Assembly (NCBI GenBank): GCA_011390755.1
Contig: JAABRU010000034.1
Location: 1 to 49,916, forward strand
Source of the DNA: Desulfobacteraceae bacterium
Lineage (GTDB): Bacteria; Desulfobacterota; Desulfobacteria; Desulfobacterales; Desulfococcaceae
Direction: 5' to 3'
Length of the DNA stretch: 49,916 nt
Of the stretch, positions 8,644-17,669 are shown in pieces. Made by a program: the position numbers and the translations under genes. Position 1 is the first letter of the stretch. Each line of letters opens with the position of its first letter. The notes beneath the pieces are model-generated. The model had not been told where the DNA came from and did no database searches. It saw only the letters and a program-made list of their open reading frames with translations.

Positions 8644-8806
8644 GACTCTCTTATATATTTTGTGATTTTTGTAATCGGATTCTGATTGCATTTATTTGAT
8701 GAATGTGATTTATTTGTGCGGAGAGAAGGTTTTTCTCAAAGCCCCCGGTGTTTATTTGTTATAGTCAGGATGGTTTAATTACAAACTGAAGACGGAGGTA
8801 AAATCA

Positions 8807-10117
8807 ATGAAGCATGCTACCCCTTTGATTGATCAGCTTGAAACCGGCCCGTGGCCGAGTTTTGTTTCGGACATGAAACATCAGGCTGAGAAGAGGGCAA
8901 AAAACGAAGAGAATATTGAATTCCAGATTCCCCAGGATGTGGTGGAAGATTTGCTGGGCATTCTTGAACTTTCCTTCAATGACGGAACAACCCACTGGAA
9001 ACACGGCGGTATTGTCGGTGTTTTCGGTTACGGCGGCGGTGTTATCGGCAGATACTGCGACCAGCCCGGTAATTTCCCCGGTGTTGCCCATTTCCATACC
9101 ATGCGCGTGGCCCAGCCGGGCGGCAAGTTTTACACCTCTAAATATCTGAAAGAAATTTGCGATCTCTGGGATCTGCGGGGCAGCGGTATCACCAATATGC
9201 ACGGTTCCACCGGCGACATCATTTTCCTGGGAACCACAACCCCCCAGCTGGAAGAAATTTTCTTTGAACTGACACATAATATGAATCAGGACCTCGGCGG
9301 TTCCGGTTCCAACCTGCGTACCCCGGCAGACTGTATCGGCCAGGCCCGCTGTGAATACGCCTGCTACGACACCCAGGCACTGTGTTATGACCTGACCCAG
9401 GAATATCAGGATGAGCTGCACCGTCCGGCCTTCCCCTACAAATTCAAATTCAAATTCGACGGCTGTCCCAACGGATGTGTGGCTTCCATCGCCCGTGCGG
9501 ATATGTCCTTCATCGGAACCTGGAAAGACGATATTAAAGTTGATCAGGAAGCCGTGGCCGCCTATGTCGGCGGCGAATTTGCCCCCAATGCGGGTGCCCA
9601 TTCGGGCCGTGACTGGGGTGCATTTGATATTCAGAAAGAAGTTGTCGCCCTCTGCCCCAGTGAATGTATAAAATATGAAGACGGCAAACTGGCAATCAAT
9701 AACAGAGAATGTGTCCGCTGTATGCATTGCATCAATGTTATGCCCAGAGCACTGAGAATCGGGGATGAAAGAGGTCTGTCCATTCTGGCCGGTGCCAAAG
9801 CCCCCATTCTGGACGGTGCGCAGATGGGTTCTCTGGTTGTTCCCTTTGTCAAAGCGGAAGAACCCTATGATGAAATCAAGGAAATCGTAGAAGGTATCTG
9901 GGATTGGTGGATGGAAGAAGGCAAAAACCGCGAACGTCTGGGCGAGCTGATGAAACGTCAGGGACTGCAGAAACTGCTGGAAGTGCTTAACATCAAACCG
10001 GATGCACGTCACGTTCAGGAACCGCGATCCAACCCCTACATTTTCTGGAAAGAAGATGAAGTGGAAGGCGGCTGGGAAAGAGATATTGACGAATACCGGA
10101 AACATCACCAGAGATAA
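8807..10117 (+). CDS. dsrA: Dissimilatory sulfite reductase, alpha subunit
   Basis: DsrA forms the alpha2beta2 core of the cytoplasmic enzyme that reduces sulfite in sulfate respiration. At 436 aa it has the usual length. Cofactor cysteines are visible as C176-X5-C182 and C220-X3-C224 (CIGQARC and CPNGC) for the sirohaem-linked [4Fe-4S] cluster. An inserted ferredoxin domain carries C283, C287, C302, C305 and C308 (CPSEC, CVRCMHC). dsrB follows after 15 bp and dsrD after that, the standard order. A strong sigma-70-like promoter lies at 8615. Sequence character is reductive (Desulfobacterota) rather than the oxidative type of sulfur oxidisers, given dsrD. Confidence 0.98.
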   Translation: MKHATPLIDQLETGPWPSFVSDMKHQAEKRAKNEENIEFQIPQDVVEDLLGILELSFNDGTTHWKHGGIVGVFGYGGGVIGRYCDQPGNFPGVAHFHTMRVAQPGGKFYTSKYLKEICDLWDLRGSGITNMHGSTGDIIFLGTTTPQLEEIFFELTHNMNQDLGGSGSNLRTPADCIGQARCEYACYDTQALCYDLTQEYQDELHRPAFPYKFKFKFDGCPNGCVASIARADMSFIGTWKDDIKVDQEAVAAYVGGEFAPNAGAHSGRDWGAFDIQKEVVALCPSECIKYEDGKLAINNRECVRCMHCINVMPRALRIGDERGLSILAGAKAPILDGAQMGSLVVPFVKAEEPYDEIKEIVEGIWDWWMEEGKNRERLGELMKRQGLQKLLEVLNIKPDARHVQEPRSNPYIFWKEDEVEGGWERDIDEYRKHHQR

Positions 10118-10132
10118 GGAGGAGGAAACACC

Positions 10133-11278
10133 ATGGCATTTATTTCTTCAGGTTACGACCCGAAAGAACCGATGAAAAACAGGGTCACAGATATCGGTCC
10201 GAGAAAATATGATGAGTTTTATCCTCCGGTCATTGCCAAAAATAAAGGGAAATGGCTGTATCATGAAATTCTGGAACCCGGTATTCTGGTACATGTTGCA
10301 GAAAGCGGAGATGAGGTGTACACTATACGCTGCGGCGGTGCCCGTCTGATGAGTACCTCCCTGATCCGTGAAATCTGTGAAATTGCCGAAAAACACTGCG
10401 ACGGCTACCTGCGCTTTACCACCCGTAACAATATTGAGTTTATGGTGGATGACAAAGGCAAAGTGGATGCCCTGAAAAAGGATCTGTCCGCACGTAAATT
10501 TGCCGGTGGCAGCTACAAATTCCCCATCGGCGGAACCGGTGCCGGAATCACCAATATCGTGCATACCCAGGGCTGGATTCACTGCCATACCCCGGCCACC
10601 GATGCTTCCGGAACCGTAAAAGCCACCATGGACGAGGTATTCTCCGATTTCCAGAACATGAGACTTCCGGCTCCCCTGCGGATCTCCATGGCCTGCTGTC
10701 TCAACATGTGCGGTGCGGTACACTGCTCTGATATTGCCATCCTCGGATATCACCGCAAACCGCCCATGCTGGATCATGAATGGCTGGACAAACTCTGCGA
10801 AATTCCCCTGGCCATTGCCGCCTGCCCCACCGGTGCCATCAAACCGGCCAAAATAGAAGTCAAGGGCCAGGAGGTAAAAAGTGTTGCTGTAAAGAATGAA
10901 CGCTGCATGTTCTGCGGTAACTGCTACACCATGTGCCCCTCCATGCCGCTGTCCGACAAAGAAGGCGACGGCATCGTGCTTATGGCAGGCGGTAAAGTAT
11001 CCAACCGTATCAGTATGCCCAAGTTCTCCAAAGTTGTTGTCGGCTTTCTGCCCAACAATACACCCCGCTGGCCGGAAATGACAGATGCCATCAAAAAAAT
11101 GGTGGAAGCCTATGCCGCAGATGCCAGAAAATATGAACGTCTGGGGGAATGGGCCGAACGTATCGGATGGGAAAGATTTTTTGAAAAATGTGAGCTGGAA
11201 TTTACACATCATCTCATTGATGATTTCCGTGATCCGGCTTATTATACATGGCGTCAGTCTTCACAGTTCAAATTCTAA
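10133..11278 (+). CDS. dsrB: Dissimilatory sulfite reductase, beta subunit
   Basis: DsrB supplies the catalytic sirohaem site of DsrAB. The 381-aa chain has the expected cysteines at 151, 188, 189 and 193 (HCHTPATD and ACCLNMC). Its ferredoxin insert has C231, C258, C261, C264 and C268 ([16 protein letters not shown]). An AAGGAGGAGG ribosome binding site begins at the dsrA stop and precedes ATG 10133. Together with DsrA it produces the sulfite-derived trisulfide on DsrC; dsrC is not in this window. A stable hairpin lies between dsrB and dsrD. Confidence 0.98.
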   Translation: MAFISSGYDPKEPMKNRVTDIGPRKYDEFYPPVIAKNKGKWLYHEILEPGILVHVAESGDEVYTIRCGGARLMSTSLIREICEIAEKHCDGYLRFTTRNNIEFMVDDKGKVDALKKDLSARKFAGGSYKFPIGGTGAGITNIVHTQGWIHCHTPATDASGTVKATMDEVFSDFQNMRLPAPLRISMACCLNMCGAVHCSDIAILGYHRKPPMLDHEWLDKLCEIPLAIAACPTGAIKPAKIEVKGQEVKSVAVKNERCMFCGNCYTMCPSMPLSDKEGDGIVLMAGGKVSNRISMPKFSKVVVGFLPNNTPRWPEMTDAIKKMVEAYAADARKYERLGEWAERIGWERFFEKCELEFTHHLIDDFRDPAYYTWRQSSQFKF

Positions 11279-11312
11279 TCAGATGAATTTGGGCATCAGT
11301 ACCATATAATTT

Positions 11313-11352
11313 CAGGGGATACCCTTTGCTTCGCGGCAGGGGTATCCCCCTG
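11313..11352 (+). promoter_or_regulatory. Hairpin between dsrB and dsrD
   Basis: GGGGATACCC and GGGTATCCCC form a strong GC-rich stem with a loop of about 15 nt. It stands 35 bp after the dsrB stop and just upstream of the dsrD ribosome binding site. There is no clear T-run after it. It looks like an mRNA-stabilising or processing hairpin, or a leaky attenuator, rather than a full terminator. Confidence 0.6.
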
Positions 11353-11375
11353 TATTTTACAAAAGAGGTTAAAAT

Positions 11376-11615
11376 ATGGAATACGAAGAGGCCAAAGAAA
11401 AAATCATTACCGAACTTACCAAAAAACTTAAATCCAAAAGTAAGTTCTATTTTAATGATCTGTCCAAGATTCTGGATATGAAACCCAGAGAAGCCAAAAA
11501 AATTGTAAACAAACTGGTACAGGAAAGTGTGCTGGAATACTGGTCCAGCGGAAGTACCAGCATGTACGGTCTTCCCGGAACCGGTAAACAGGCCGGAGCG
11601 GAACACGAAGACTAA
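11376..11615 (+). CDS. dsrD: DsrD, allosteric activator of DsrAB
   Basis: This small 79-aa winged-helix protein is typical of DsrD, with characteristic KSKSKFYFNDLSKIL and KPREAKKIVNKLVQE segments and a C-terminal wing around WSSGSTSMYGLPG. DsrD is known to bind DsrAB and raise its sulfite reductase rate; it is found in reductive-type dsr loci. An AGAGGT ribosome binding site precedes ATG 11376. It probably belongs to the dsrAB transcript, modulated by the hairpin at 11313. Confidence 0.96.
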   Translation: MEYEEAKEKIITELTKKLKSKSKFYFNDLSKILDMKPREAKKIVNKLVQESVLEYWSSGSTSMYGLPGTGKQAGAEHED

Positions 11616-11669
11616 AGCCGGACTGTTCTGACGTGCAGTTTTACTATCTTTGATTTGTCGTAGTTGCTG

Positions 11670-13157
11670 ATGTGCCGTTTGTGTATTGATTTTCCCCGGA
11701 TTTTTCTTGCGGGATTGTGCGGGGGCGCAGGAAAGACCACTTTGTCTGTCGGCATTATCGCGGCTTTGAAAAAATATGGCAAATCCCCTGCACCCTTTAA
11801 AAAAGGTCCTGACTATATCGACGCGGGCTGGCTTGCCTTGGCGGCTGGTCGGCCCTGCATCAATCTGGACACTTTTCTGCTGAATCAAAAGCAGATTGTT
11901 CACTCCTTTCTCTTCCGCTCCCGGCAGAGCGACCTGTCGCTCATTGAAGGCAGCCGGGGACTCTATGACGGCATTGATATCAGTGGCAGCACCAGTTCGG
12001 CGGAAGTTGCCAAACTTCTGCGGACACCTGTGATTTTATGCGCGGATGCCACAAAAACCACACGCACCCTGGCCGCGGTTATTTTCGGCTGTATGCAGTT
12101 TGATCCGGCCCTCCCTCTGGGGGGTGTCATTCTCAACCGTGTGGCCGGAAGCAGGCATGAAAAAAAATTACGCGAAAATATTGAACATTATTGCGGAATT
12201 CCGGTTGTCGGCGCGGTTCCCCGCCTGGAAGAAGAAAACTTTCCCGAACGGCATATGGGCCTGATTCCCACTCCCGAGCATGCCCTGGCCCGGAAGGCCG
12301 TGGAGTATGCTGCACAACTTGCTGAAAATCATATGGATATTCCGGCCATCCTTCGCATTGCCGCATCCGCATCCGCCTGTATTCCTTCCTTCCCGGACGA
12401 AACTGTTTCCGGACTGTCTGCCGGTGAGTCCCTCTGGGAGGAAAAAAAATCTTTGAAAAGGACTGCCTTTTCCCGGAAAACAGAAACAGCTGATGCAGAA
12501 CTGAAAATCGGCATCATCAGAGATTCGGCTTTCCAGTTTTATTATCCCGAAAATATTGAAGCGATTGCAGCAGCCGGCGGCCGCCCGGTGTATATCCGGG
12601 CCACAGAAGACAAAAATCTTCCTTCTCTGGATGCTTTGTATATCGGCGGCGGATTTCCGGAAACCCATGGGGAAATTCTTTCAAAAAATGAATCCCTGCG
12701 CAATGAAATCCGCCATCTTGCAGAAAAGGGTTTTCCCATATACGCGGAATGCGGGGGGCTGATGTATCTGGGGGAAAGTCTGCGGACAGACGGGCAGACC
12801 TGGCCCATGTGCGGGGTTCTGCCCATTGTTTTCGGGCTTTCCGAAAAACCTCAGGGGCTGGGCTATACCATTGTACGCGTAGATGGGGAAAATCCGTATT
12901 ATCCCGCAGGAACAGAAATCAGAGGACATGAATTCCGTTATTCCCGTGTACTGGAATGGCGGGGAAATGAAAAGGATCTGGTTTTTTTCATGAAACGGGG
13001 CAAAGGTTTTCTCAATGGCAGGGACGGCATTTCCTATAAAAATGTTTTTGCCACCTATACCCACATCCATGCCCTGGGGGTTCCGGAATGGGCCCCATCC
13101 CTGATTGCAAATGCAAAAATCTGGCGGGCTTCCGGGCAGAATATATCCGGGGGATAA
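11670..13157 (+). CDS. CbiA/DsrN-type glutamine amidotransferase, copy 1
   Basis: This is a homologue of cobyrinate a,c-diamide synthase (CbiA/CobB). In dsr loci the homologue DsrN is thought to amidate sirohaem to the siro(haem)amide used by DsrAB. The protein (about 495 aa) has an N-terminal ATP-binding dethiobiotin-synthetase-like domain (LAGLCGGAGKTTLS; PFKKGPDYIDAGW) and a C-terminal class I glutaminase domain with GGGFPETHG, nucleophile cysteine in AECGGLMYLG and a YTHIHALG segment. The start is uncertain: ATG 11670 or TTG 11664, neither with a good ribosome binding site. It follows dsrD by about 55 bp and is paralogous to the next gene. Confidence 0.9.
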   Translation: MCRLCIDFPRIFLAGLCGGAGKTTLSVGIIAALKKYGKSPAPFKKGPDYIDAGWLALAAGRPCINLDTFLLNQKQIVHSFLFRSRQSDLSLIEGSRGLYDGIDISGSTSSAEVAKLLRTPVILCADATKTTRTLAAVIFGCMQFDPALPLGGVILNRVAGSRHEKKLRENIEHYCGIPVVGAVPRLEEENFPERHMGLIPTPEHALARKAVEYAAQLAENHMDIPAILRIAASASACIPSFPDETVSGLSAGESLWEEKKSLKRTAFSRKTETADAELKIGIIRDSAFQFYYPENIEAIAAAGGRPVYIRATEDKNLPSLDALYIGGGFPETHGEILSKNESLRNEIRHLAEKGFPIYAECGGLMYLGESLRTDGQTWPMCGVLPIVFGLSEKPQGLGYTIVRVDGENPYYPAGTEIRGHEFRYSRVLEWRGNEKDLVFFMKRGKGFLNGRDGISYKNVFATYTHIHALGVPEWAPSLIANAKIWRASGQNISGG

Positions 13158-13343
13158 TACCGGACTGCATACAAATGAATCCCGGCAGTCATATATTCTG
13201 ATAAAAATCCCCTTTGAAAAATGGGATTCGGATGTATTCCCCCCTGCTTCCTTTACAAAGGGGGGATGTATTTGTTCCGGACACTTACAGAAAAATGTAT
13301 GACTCACGGGAAATGAATGACAAATAAATATTACGGATAAATT

Positions 13344-14786
13344 ATGAGTTTCCCCAGAATTCTTATCACCGCCCTGCGCGGCGGATCCGGAAAAACCCTG
13401 CTGAGTATCGGGCTGATCGCCGCATGGAAAGCCGCGGGCCGTTCTCCCGCGCCCTTTAAAAAAGGACCGGATTATATTGATGCGGGCTGGCTTTCTCTGG
13501 CAGCAGAACGTCCCTGTTATAATCTGGATACTTTTCTGATTGATGCCCGGGGCATTCGGGATTCTGTTCTCGGCAGAACACAGGCGGGAGATATTGCGGT
13601 TATTGAAGGCAACCGGGGTCTTTATGACTGCATCAGCACAGACGGGGACACCAGCACGGCCGAGCTTTCCAAGCTGCTGAAAACCCCCATGATACTCTGT
13701 CTGGACTGCACCAAAACCACCCGGACTATGGCGGCCGTTGTCATGGGCTGCTGCCGTTTTGATCCGGCAGCGGATATTAGCGGGGTGATCCTGAACCGGG
13801 TGGCCGGTCCCCGGCATGAAAAAAATCTGAAAAAAAATATTGAATATCACTGCGGAATTCCGGTACTGGGGACACTGCCCAAACTGGATGCCCGGCATTT
13901 TCCGGAACGGCATATGGGCCTGGTTCCCAGGCAGGAACATGCCTGGGCCAAAGAATCCGTATCCGCAGCCGCGGAAACCGCGCGGAAATATCTGGACATG
14001 GATGCCCTCGCTGCGGTTGCAAAAAAAGCAGCATCTGTCCCGCTTCTGCATGCCCCTAAAGAAGAAGATACCGTTTTTCCTGATCCGGTCCGGGGGGAAA
14101 AACGCGTCCGCATCGGCATTATCCGGGATTCGGCCTTTCAGTTTTATTATCCGGAAAATATAGAAGCACTGGAAAAATCCGGTGCGCAAATCATTTTCAT
14201 CAGTCCTTTTTCAGATGCGGATATTCCGGACATGGACGGTCTGTATATTGGCGGGGGATTTCCGGAAACCCATGCCGGAAAACTGGCGGATAATCAGCTT
14301 TTCCGAAATAAAATCAGTAAAATGGCTCAGGATGGAATGCCCGTGTACGGAGAATGCGGGGGACTGATGTTTTTGGGGAAAGAGCTGATACTGGATGGAA
14401 AAACATATCCCATGAGCGGGGTGTTTCCCATTTCTTTCGGTCTGTCTCCCAAACCCAGGGGGCACGGTTATACCATTGTGGAAGTCAGCAGGGACAATCC
14501 CTGGTTTCCCAAAGGGACGCAGATTCGGGGGCATGAGTTCCATTATTCCCATGTGCTGGAATATCAGGGAAAATCAGAAGATATGGTTTTTTCCATGAAA
14601 CGGGGAAAGGGAATTCTGGAAAAAAAAGACGGCATCTGCTATAAAAATGTTATTGGCACCTACACCCATATTCACGCGCTGGGAACCCCGGAATGGGCAC
14701 CTGCCATGGTGCGCAATGCCCTGCTGTACCGGGAAAAAATCACAGGCAGGAAACAGGAAATGTCTGCGGGAAATAAAAAATCATAA
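13344..14786 (+). CDS. CbiA/DsrN-type glutamine amidotransferase, copy 2
   Basis: This second tandem CbiA/DsrN paralogue (480 aa) aligns along its whole length with the previous protein, sharing segments such as PFKKGPDYIDAGW, PERHMGL, RDSAFQFYYPENIEA, ECGGLM and YTHIHALG. It also keeps the ATP site (GGSGKTLLS) and the glutaminase cysteine. Both copies therefore look active. One could be the cobyrinate enzyme for cobalamin synthesis and the other the sirohaem amidase, but the sequence alone does not say which. The 186-bp gap before it holds two short inverted repeats (around 13203 and 13235), so it may have its own promoter or come from a processed transcript. Confidence 0.9.
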   Translation: MSFPRILITALRGGSGKTLLSIGLIAAWKAAGRSPAPFKKGPDYIDAGWLSLAAERPCYNLDTFLIDARGIRDSVLGRTQAGDIAVIEGNRGLYDCISTDGDTSTAELSKLLKTPMILCLDCTKTTRTMAAVVMGCCRFDPAADISGVILNRVAGPRHEKNLKKNIEYHCGIPVLGTLPKLDARHFPERHMGLVPRQEHAWAKESVSAAAETARKYLDMDALAAVAKKAASVPLLHAPKEEDTVFPDPVRGEKRVRIGIIRDSAFQFYYPENIEALEKSGAQIIFISPFSDADIPDMDGLYIGGGFPETHAGKLADNQLFRNKISKMAQDGMPVYGECGGLMFLGKELILDGKTYPMSGVFPISFGLSPKPRGHGYTIVEVSRDNPWFPKGTQIRGHEFHYSHVLEYQGKSEDMVFSMKRGKGILEKKDGICYKNVIGTYTHIHALGTPEWAPAMVRNALLYREKITGRKQEMSAGNKKS

Positions 14787-14816
14787 AAGATGCAGAAATG
14801 CAGGGTGCTGCGTCTC

Positions 14817-14944
14817 TATAGCTTTCAGAAAATATTTTTGGGGTTCCTGTAGCTTGGGGTGATGAACGAACCCCAACAGATTCAGGATGCTGAGGTTCAT
14901 TCCTTACCTCAGCCCACCCCAAAATAATTATCTTAAACACGATA
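14817..14944. mobile_element. Miniature inverted-repeat element, family I, copy 1
   Basis: The right end reads, outward to inward, TATCGTGTTTAAGATAATTA, then TTTTGGGG. The left end is a degraded version. Core hairpins pair GGGGTT with AACCCC. It matches the copy at 33608-33739 throughout. The outermost TATA at both ends would fit a TA target. The rest of 14787-15113 shows no gene. Confidence 0.75.
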
Positions 14945-15113
14945 TGTCCGTGTGTTCATCCGGAACAGGGGTTTTTTAAGCTGCATTCTTCACACAATTC
15001 AATAACTATCCGGAAATAAAGAAAATACTGAAAAACGGATGGCGGCCCGGTTTTCAGCTATGAATAATCCGGGGGAAGCGTTTCGGGAATATAAAAAGCG
15101 ATGCGGCCCTGTA

Positions 15114-16103
15114 CTACAGCACTTTGTACATCCTTTTCACATCTTCCTTTTTCCCTAAAACCACAAGCACATCACAGGCATCCAGCACTTCGTTGGGCAT
15201 GGGGTTAAAGATCATGTCGCCGGATGCTTTTTTGATGGCAACAATAATCACCCCGAAATCTCTGCGCAGATGGCTTTCAATGAGATTTTTGCCGATCAGT
15301 TCCGATTCCTCCCGGATCTCCGCCTCTTCCATCATCAGTCCCAGCTGGTTGCCCATCGTTGCTATATCAATAAAATCCACAACTGTCGGCTGTTTGAGTA
15401 TCTGGGCCATGCGGCGGCCGCCGATGAGATAGGGGGACACCACCCGCGTGGCCCCGGCTCTTTTGAGTTTGTCTTCATTTTTTACATCGGAAGTCCGGGA
15501 CATGACAAATATATCAGCCCGCAGGCCCCTGGCCGTTAAAGTGATAAAAACATTATTGGCATCAGAACGCACTGCGGTTACCAGGCCCCGTGCTTTCATA
15601 ATACCGGCTTTGAGCAACGCTTCTTCCGATGTGGCATCTGTTTGTATATACAGATATTTTTCTTTTTCCAATGCCTCCACTGTCTGCACATCCTGCTCAA
15701 TGACCACAAATTCGATGCCGTCCTGACGCAGTTCCCGGCAGATAATGCGGCCGATTCTTCCGAATCCGCAGATGATAAAATGATTGTGTAATTTTCGGAT
15801 CTGTTTTTCCACCTTTCTCCTTTCAAAACCTTTTTTCAGCTCTCCCTCTATCACCCCCCGTGCGACAACAGCAAGAGAATAAGCACCGATACTGATACTC
15901 ATGGTAATCACAATCATGGTGATGAGTCTGCCGTAATTTGTCAGCGGGTGTATTTCAGAAAATCCCACCGTGCTGATGGTAATCATGGTCATATACAGGG
16001 CATCAAATATCGGCATATTCTCCACATACCGGTAACCGAATGTTCCGAAAGCCAGAATTCCCACCAGTACAATAAAAGAGGTGTGCAGTTGTTTAAAATC
16101 CAT
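15114..16103 (-). CDS. Two-TM potassium channel with RCK (TrkA-N/TrkA-C) domains
   Basis: This 329-aa K+ channel subunit has one transmembrane helix (SFIVLVGILAFGTFGYRYV), a pore loop with the selectivity filter TVGF (TMITISTVGFSEIHP), a second helix (MIVITMSISIGAYSLAVVA), an RCK/TrkA-N Rossmann domain (IICGFGRIGRIICREL) and a TrkA-C domain ending in DVLVVLGKKEDVKRMY. This is the MthK-like architecture; RCK ligands in the family are Ca2+, nucleotides or NAD(H). I chose ATG 16103 because the open frame up to 16199 adds 32 residues with no similarity to the family. Single gene, no obvious partner. Confidence 0.93.
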   Translation of the reverse strand: MDFKQLHTSFIVLVGILAFGTFGYRYVENMPIFDALYMTMITISTVGFSEIHPLTNYGRLITMIVITMSISIGAYSLAVVARGVIEGELKKGFERRKVEKQIRKLHNHFIICGFGRIGRIICRELRQDGIEFVVIEQDVQTVEALEKEKYLYIQTDATSEEALLKAGIMKARGLVTAVRSDANNVFITLTARGLRADIFVMSRTSDVKNEDKLKRAGATRVVSPYLIGGRRMAQILKQPTVVDFIDIATMGNQLGLMMEEAEIREESELIGKNLIESHLRRDFGVIIVAIKKASGDMIFNPMPNEVLDACDVLVVLGKKEDVKRMYKVL

Positions 16104-16435
16104 AATGTTTCTGCCATAAAATATGTAAGGAATGAGTACGGAATAAGCAGTCCCTTTTGTTTTGACACCTGCTGAAAAAGGGCTGTTTCCGATCTCCAAA
16201 CGGAAAAGTTGTTTATACTGATCCCGTTTTGGTTTTTTTGGTATTATTTTTGCTATCCGTCCGGACTGCCTGAAAAAGGCCGTTTCCGGTTCGGAAATCT
16301 GCCGAAACAGGTTAATAATGCCAATGAAAAGTCAAAAAACTTCGGATTCCGTAAAAACAAAGTGTTATGAAAAAATACCTGCTGAACCGGCTTTATAAGT
16401 AATTGATTTTAAAAAACAGAGTTTGACTCCTGATT

Positions 16436-16573
16436 CAGTGCCGTTTCCTTAAGACTCCCCTCCCTCAGGAGGAACAGGGGGAGGGTGAAAAATTCAACTG
16501 ACTACAAAGCCCTGTTTCCCCACTCCCTGCCCCTTCCCGCCGGGGAAGGGGGATTGGGAAACGAACGGCATTG
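16436..16573. mobile_element. Miniature inverted-repeat element, family E, copy 2
   Basis: The ends are CAGTGCCGTTTCCTTAAG and, inverted, CAATGCCGTTCGTTTCCC. A perfect 10-bp duplication, ACTCCTGATT, flanks it at 16426-16435 and 16574-16583. The 138-bp element carries the same GC-rich core as copy 1. Confidence 0.85.
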
Positions 16574-16590
16574 ACTCCTGATTCGCATTA

Positions 16591-16727
16591 AGGCGATTTC
16601 CAAATATGAATGTACCGCTTCTGCCGGAGTCACAAACGGAAAGTCTGTAACCGGGCTGCCGTCTGTCAGACACTGCCGGACTTTCAGTCTGGCACTCCTT
16701 CGGTACATTTTTTTCAGGAAATCACCT
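16591..16727. repeat. Imperfect palindromic element (family H)
   Basis: AGGCGATTTCC (16591-16601) and GGAAATCACCT (16717-16727) are inverted ends. Inside, a second inverted pair GTACCG/CGGTAC and a CGGAGTC ... GGCACTCC core resemble the core of family E copies at 32844 and 35835. A clear target duplication is not seen. The 16104-16435 stretch before it shows no gene. Confidence 0.5.
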
Positions 16728-16844
16728 AACCCCACTACGGCACTTAGAGTTGAAAGGCAATGATTTCAAATAGCTAACCTTGATGGTCTCGTAAAAAGTC
16801 CGAAAATCAGGTTTTGATACATATGAACACTCTGATTTTATTAA

Positions 16845-16958
16845 CCCTACAACGACACTTAGCAATTAAGTACTTGAATTTATATGATTTTAATAAAAGC
16901 AGTCTCAAGACTAACTACTTGAAATTATTGCCTTTCAATCCTAAGTGTCGTTGTAGGG
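16845..16958. mobile_element. TTAA-type miniature element A (114 bp)
   Basis: Perfect 18-bp terminal inverted repeats CCCTACAACGACACTTAG / CTAAGTGTCGTTGTAGGG are bounded by TTAA on both sides. It is inserted in the TTAA of D1; the unoccupied site is visible in D2. Confidence 0.92.
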
Positions 16959-16962
16959 TTAA

Positions 16963-17163
16963 CCCTACAACGTCACTTAGCCATGTCTCATAAAATTTGC
17001 GTATTCCAAAGGATTTTATGAGATATAAATCTGTGCAGAACAGACTGACAGAAATGATTGCCGGATATAATCTCATAAATATGCTTTGTTACAGATTATT
17101 ATCCTGTAATCAGTTCCGGATTTGCCAAATTATTCCGGAATATGTCTAAGTGACGTTGTAGGG
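16963..17163. mobile_element. TTAA-type miniature element B (201 bp)
   Basis: Perfect 18-bp terminal inverted repeats CCCTACAACGTCACTTAG / CTAAGTGACGTTGTAGGG differ from element A by one base. The interior is unrelated to A. It abuts A with one shared TTAA and is followed by another TTAA, so it entered the same target. No transposase is encoded. Confidence 0.92.
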
Positions 17164-17284
17164 TTAACAGCGATTTTTGAAATTTGGATTTTTTACCGAT
17201 TCATCAACCTTGAGACTTCTTTTGCTAAAATCATTTAAATTCAAGCACTTAATTTCTAAGAGCCGTTGTAGGGTTAATAAAGTA

Positions 17285-17387
17285 TGATGGTCTCGTAAAA
17301 AGTCCGGAAATCAGGTTTTGATACATATGAACACTCTGATTTTATTAACAGCGATTTTTGAAATTTGGACTTTTTACCGATTCATCA
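17285..17387. mobile_element. Miniature element D, copy 2 (intact)
   Basis: A 103-bp element with inverted ends TGATG...TCATCA, flanked by the duplication AGTA (17281-17284, 17388-17391). It preserves the uninterrupted TTAA that A and B used in copy 1. The region on to 17669 shows no gene. Confidence 0.88.
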
Positions 17388-17669
17388 AGTATTCTTTTGG
17401 ACGATGGCCGTTTTTGTGCCATAAAAAACCAGAATTGAATCAGCATCGTACCCGTTTCCGGGAGTCGTCAGATTTATTTATCTCTATGCTGATTTGTCCG
17501 GGAATTCAAGTGAGAAAAAAATGCTGCGTCTTTTCAGTGCCGGTTTCTGCATTTTATCTCCCTGATTTTCAGAATAATTCCCAAAGTAGCTATTTTCTAC
17601 CATTGAATACACTGCATACCCTATTGATTTCTCTGCCGGGTTTATGAAATAAACGAACTTGGAAAATCT

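Larger units (their letters stand above)
16781..17206. mobile_element. Miniature element D, copy 1, carrying two nested insertions
   Basis: The ends are TGATGGTCTCGTAAAAAGTC and inverted TGATGAATCGGTAAAAA, flanked by ACCT duplications (16777-16780, 17207-17210). Removing A, B and two TTAA copies leaves 103 bp, identical in length to the uninterrupted copy at 17285-17387. Confidence 0.88.
16730..17273. mobile_element. Outer TTAA-type miniature element A', interrupted by D1
   Basis: The left part (16730-16780) and right part (17211-17273) together make 114 bp, exactly the length of element A. They align with the reverse complement of A (left end CCCCACTACGGCACTTAG; right end CTAAGAGCCGTTGTAGGG followed by TTAA). 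The interruption is D1 plus its 4-bp duplication ACCT. A' is the oldest layer of this cluster. Confidence 0.85.

Noticed and set aside
8804-10108. A 434-codon open frame antisense to dsrA
   Set aside because: It mirrors dsrA codon usage; dsrA is certain by its cysteine motifs and neighbours.
12681-14189. A 502-codon open frame antisense to the two CbiA-like genes
   Set aside because: It spans two real genes and the gap between them and has no domain-like pattern, only residues expected from reverse reading of GC-rich codons.
17318-17647. 109-codon open frame in the nested-element region
   Set aside because: It starts inside mobile element D2, lacks a ribosome binding site and has no coding-like codon pattern; at most a remnant.
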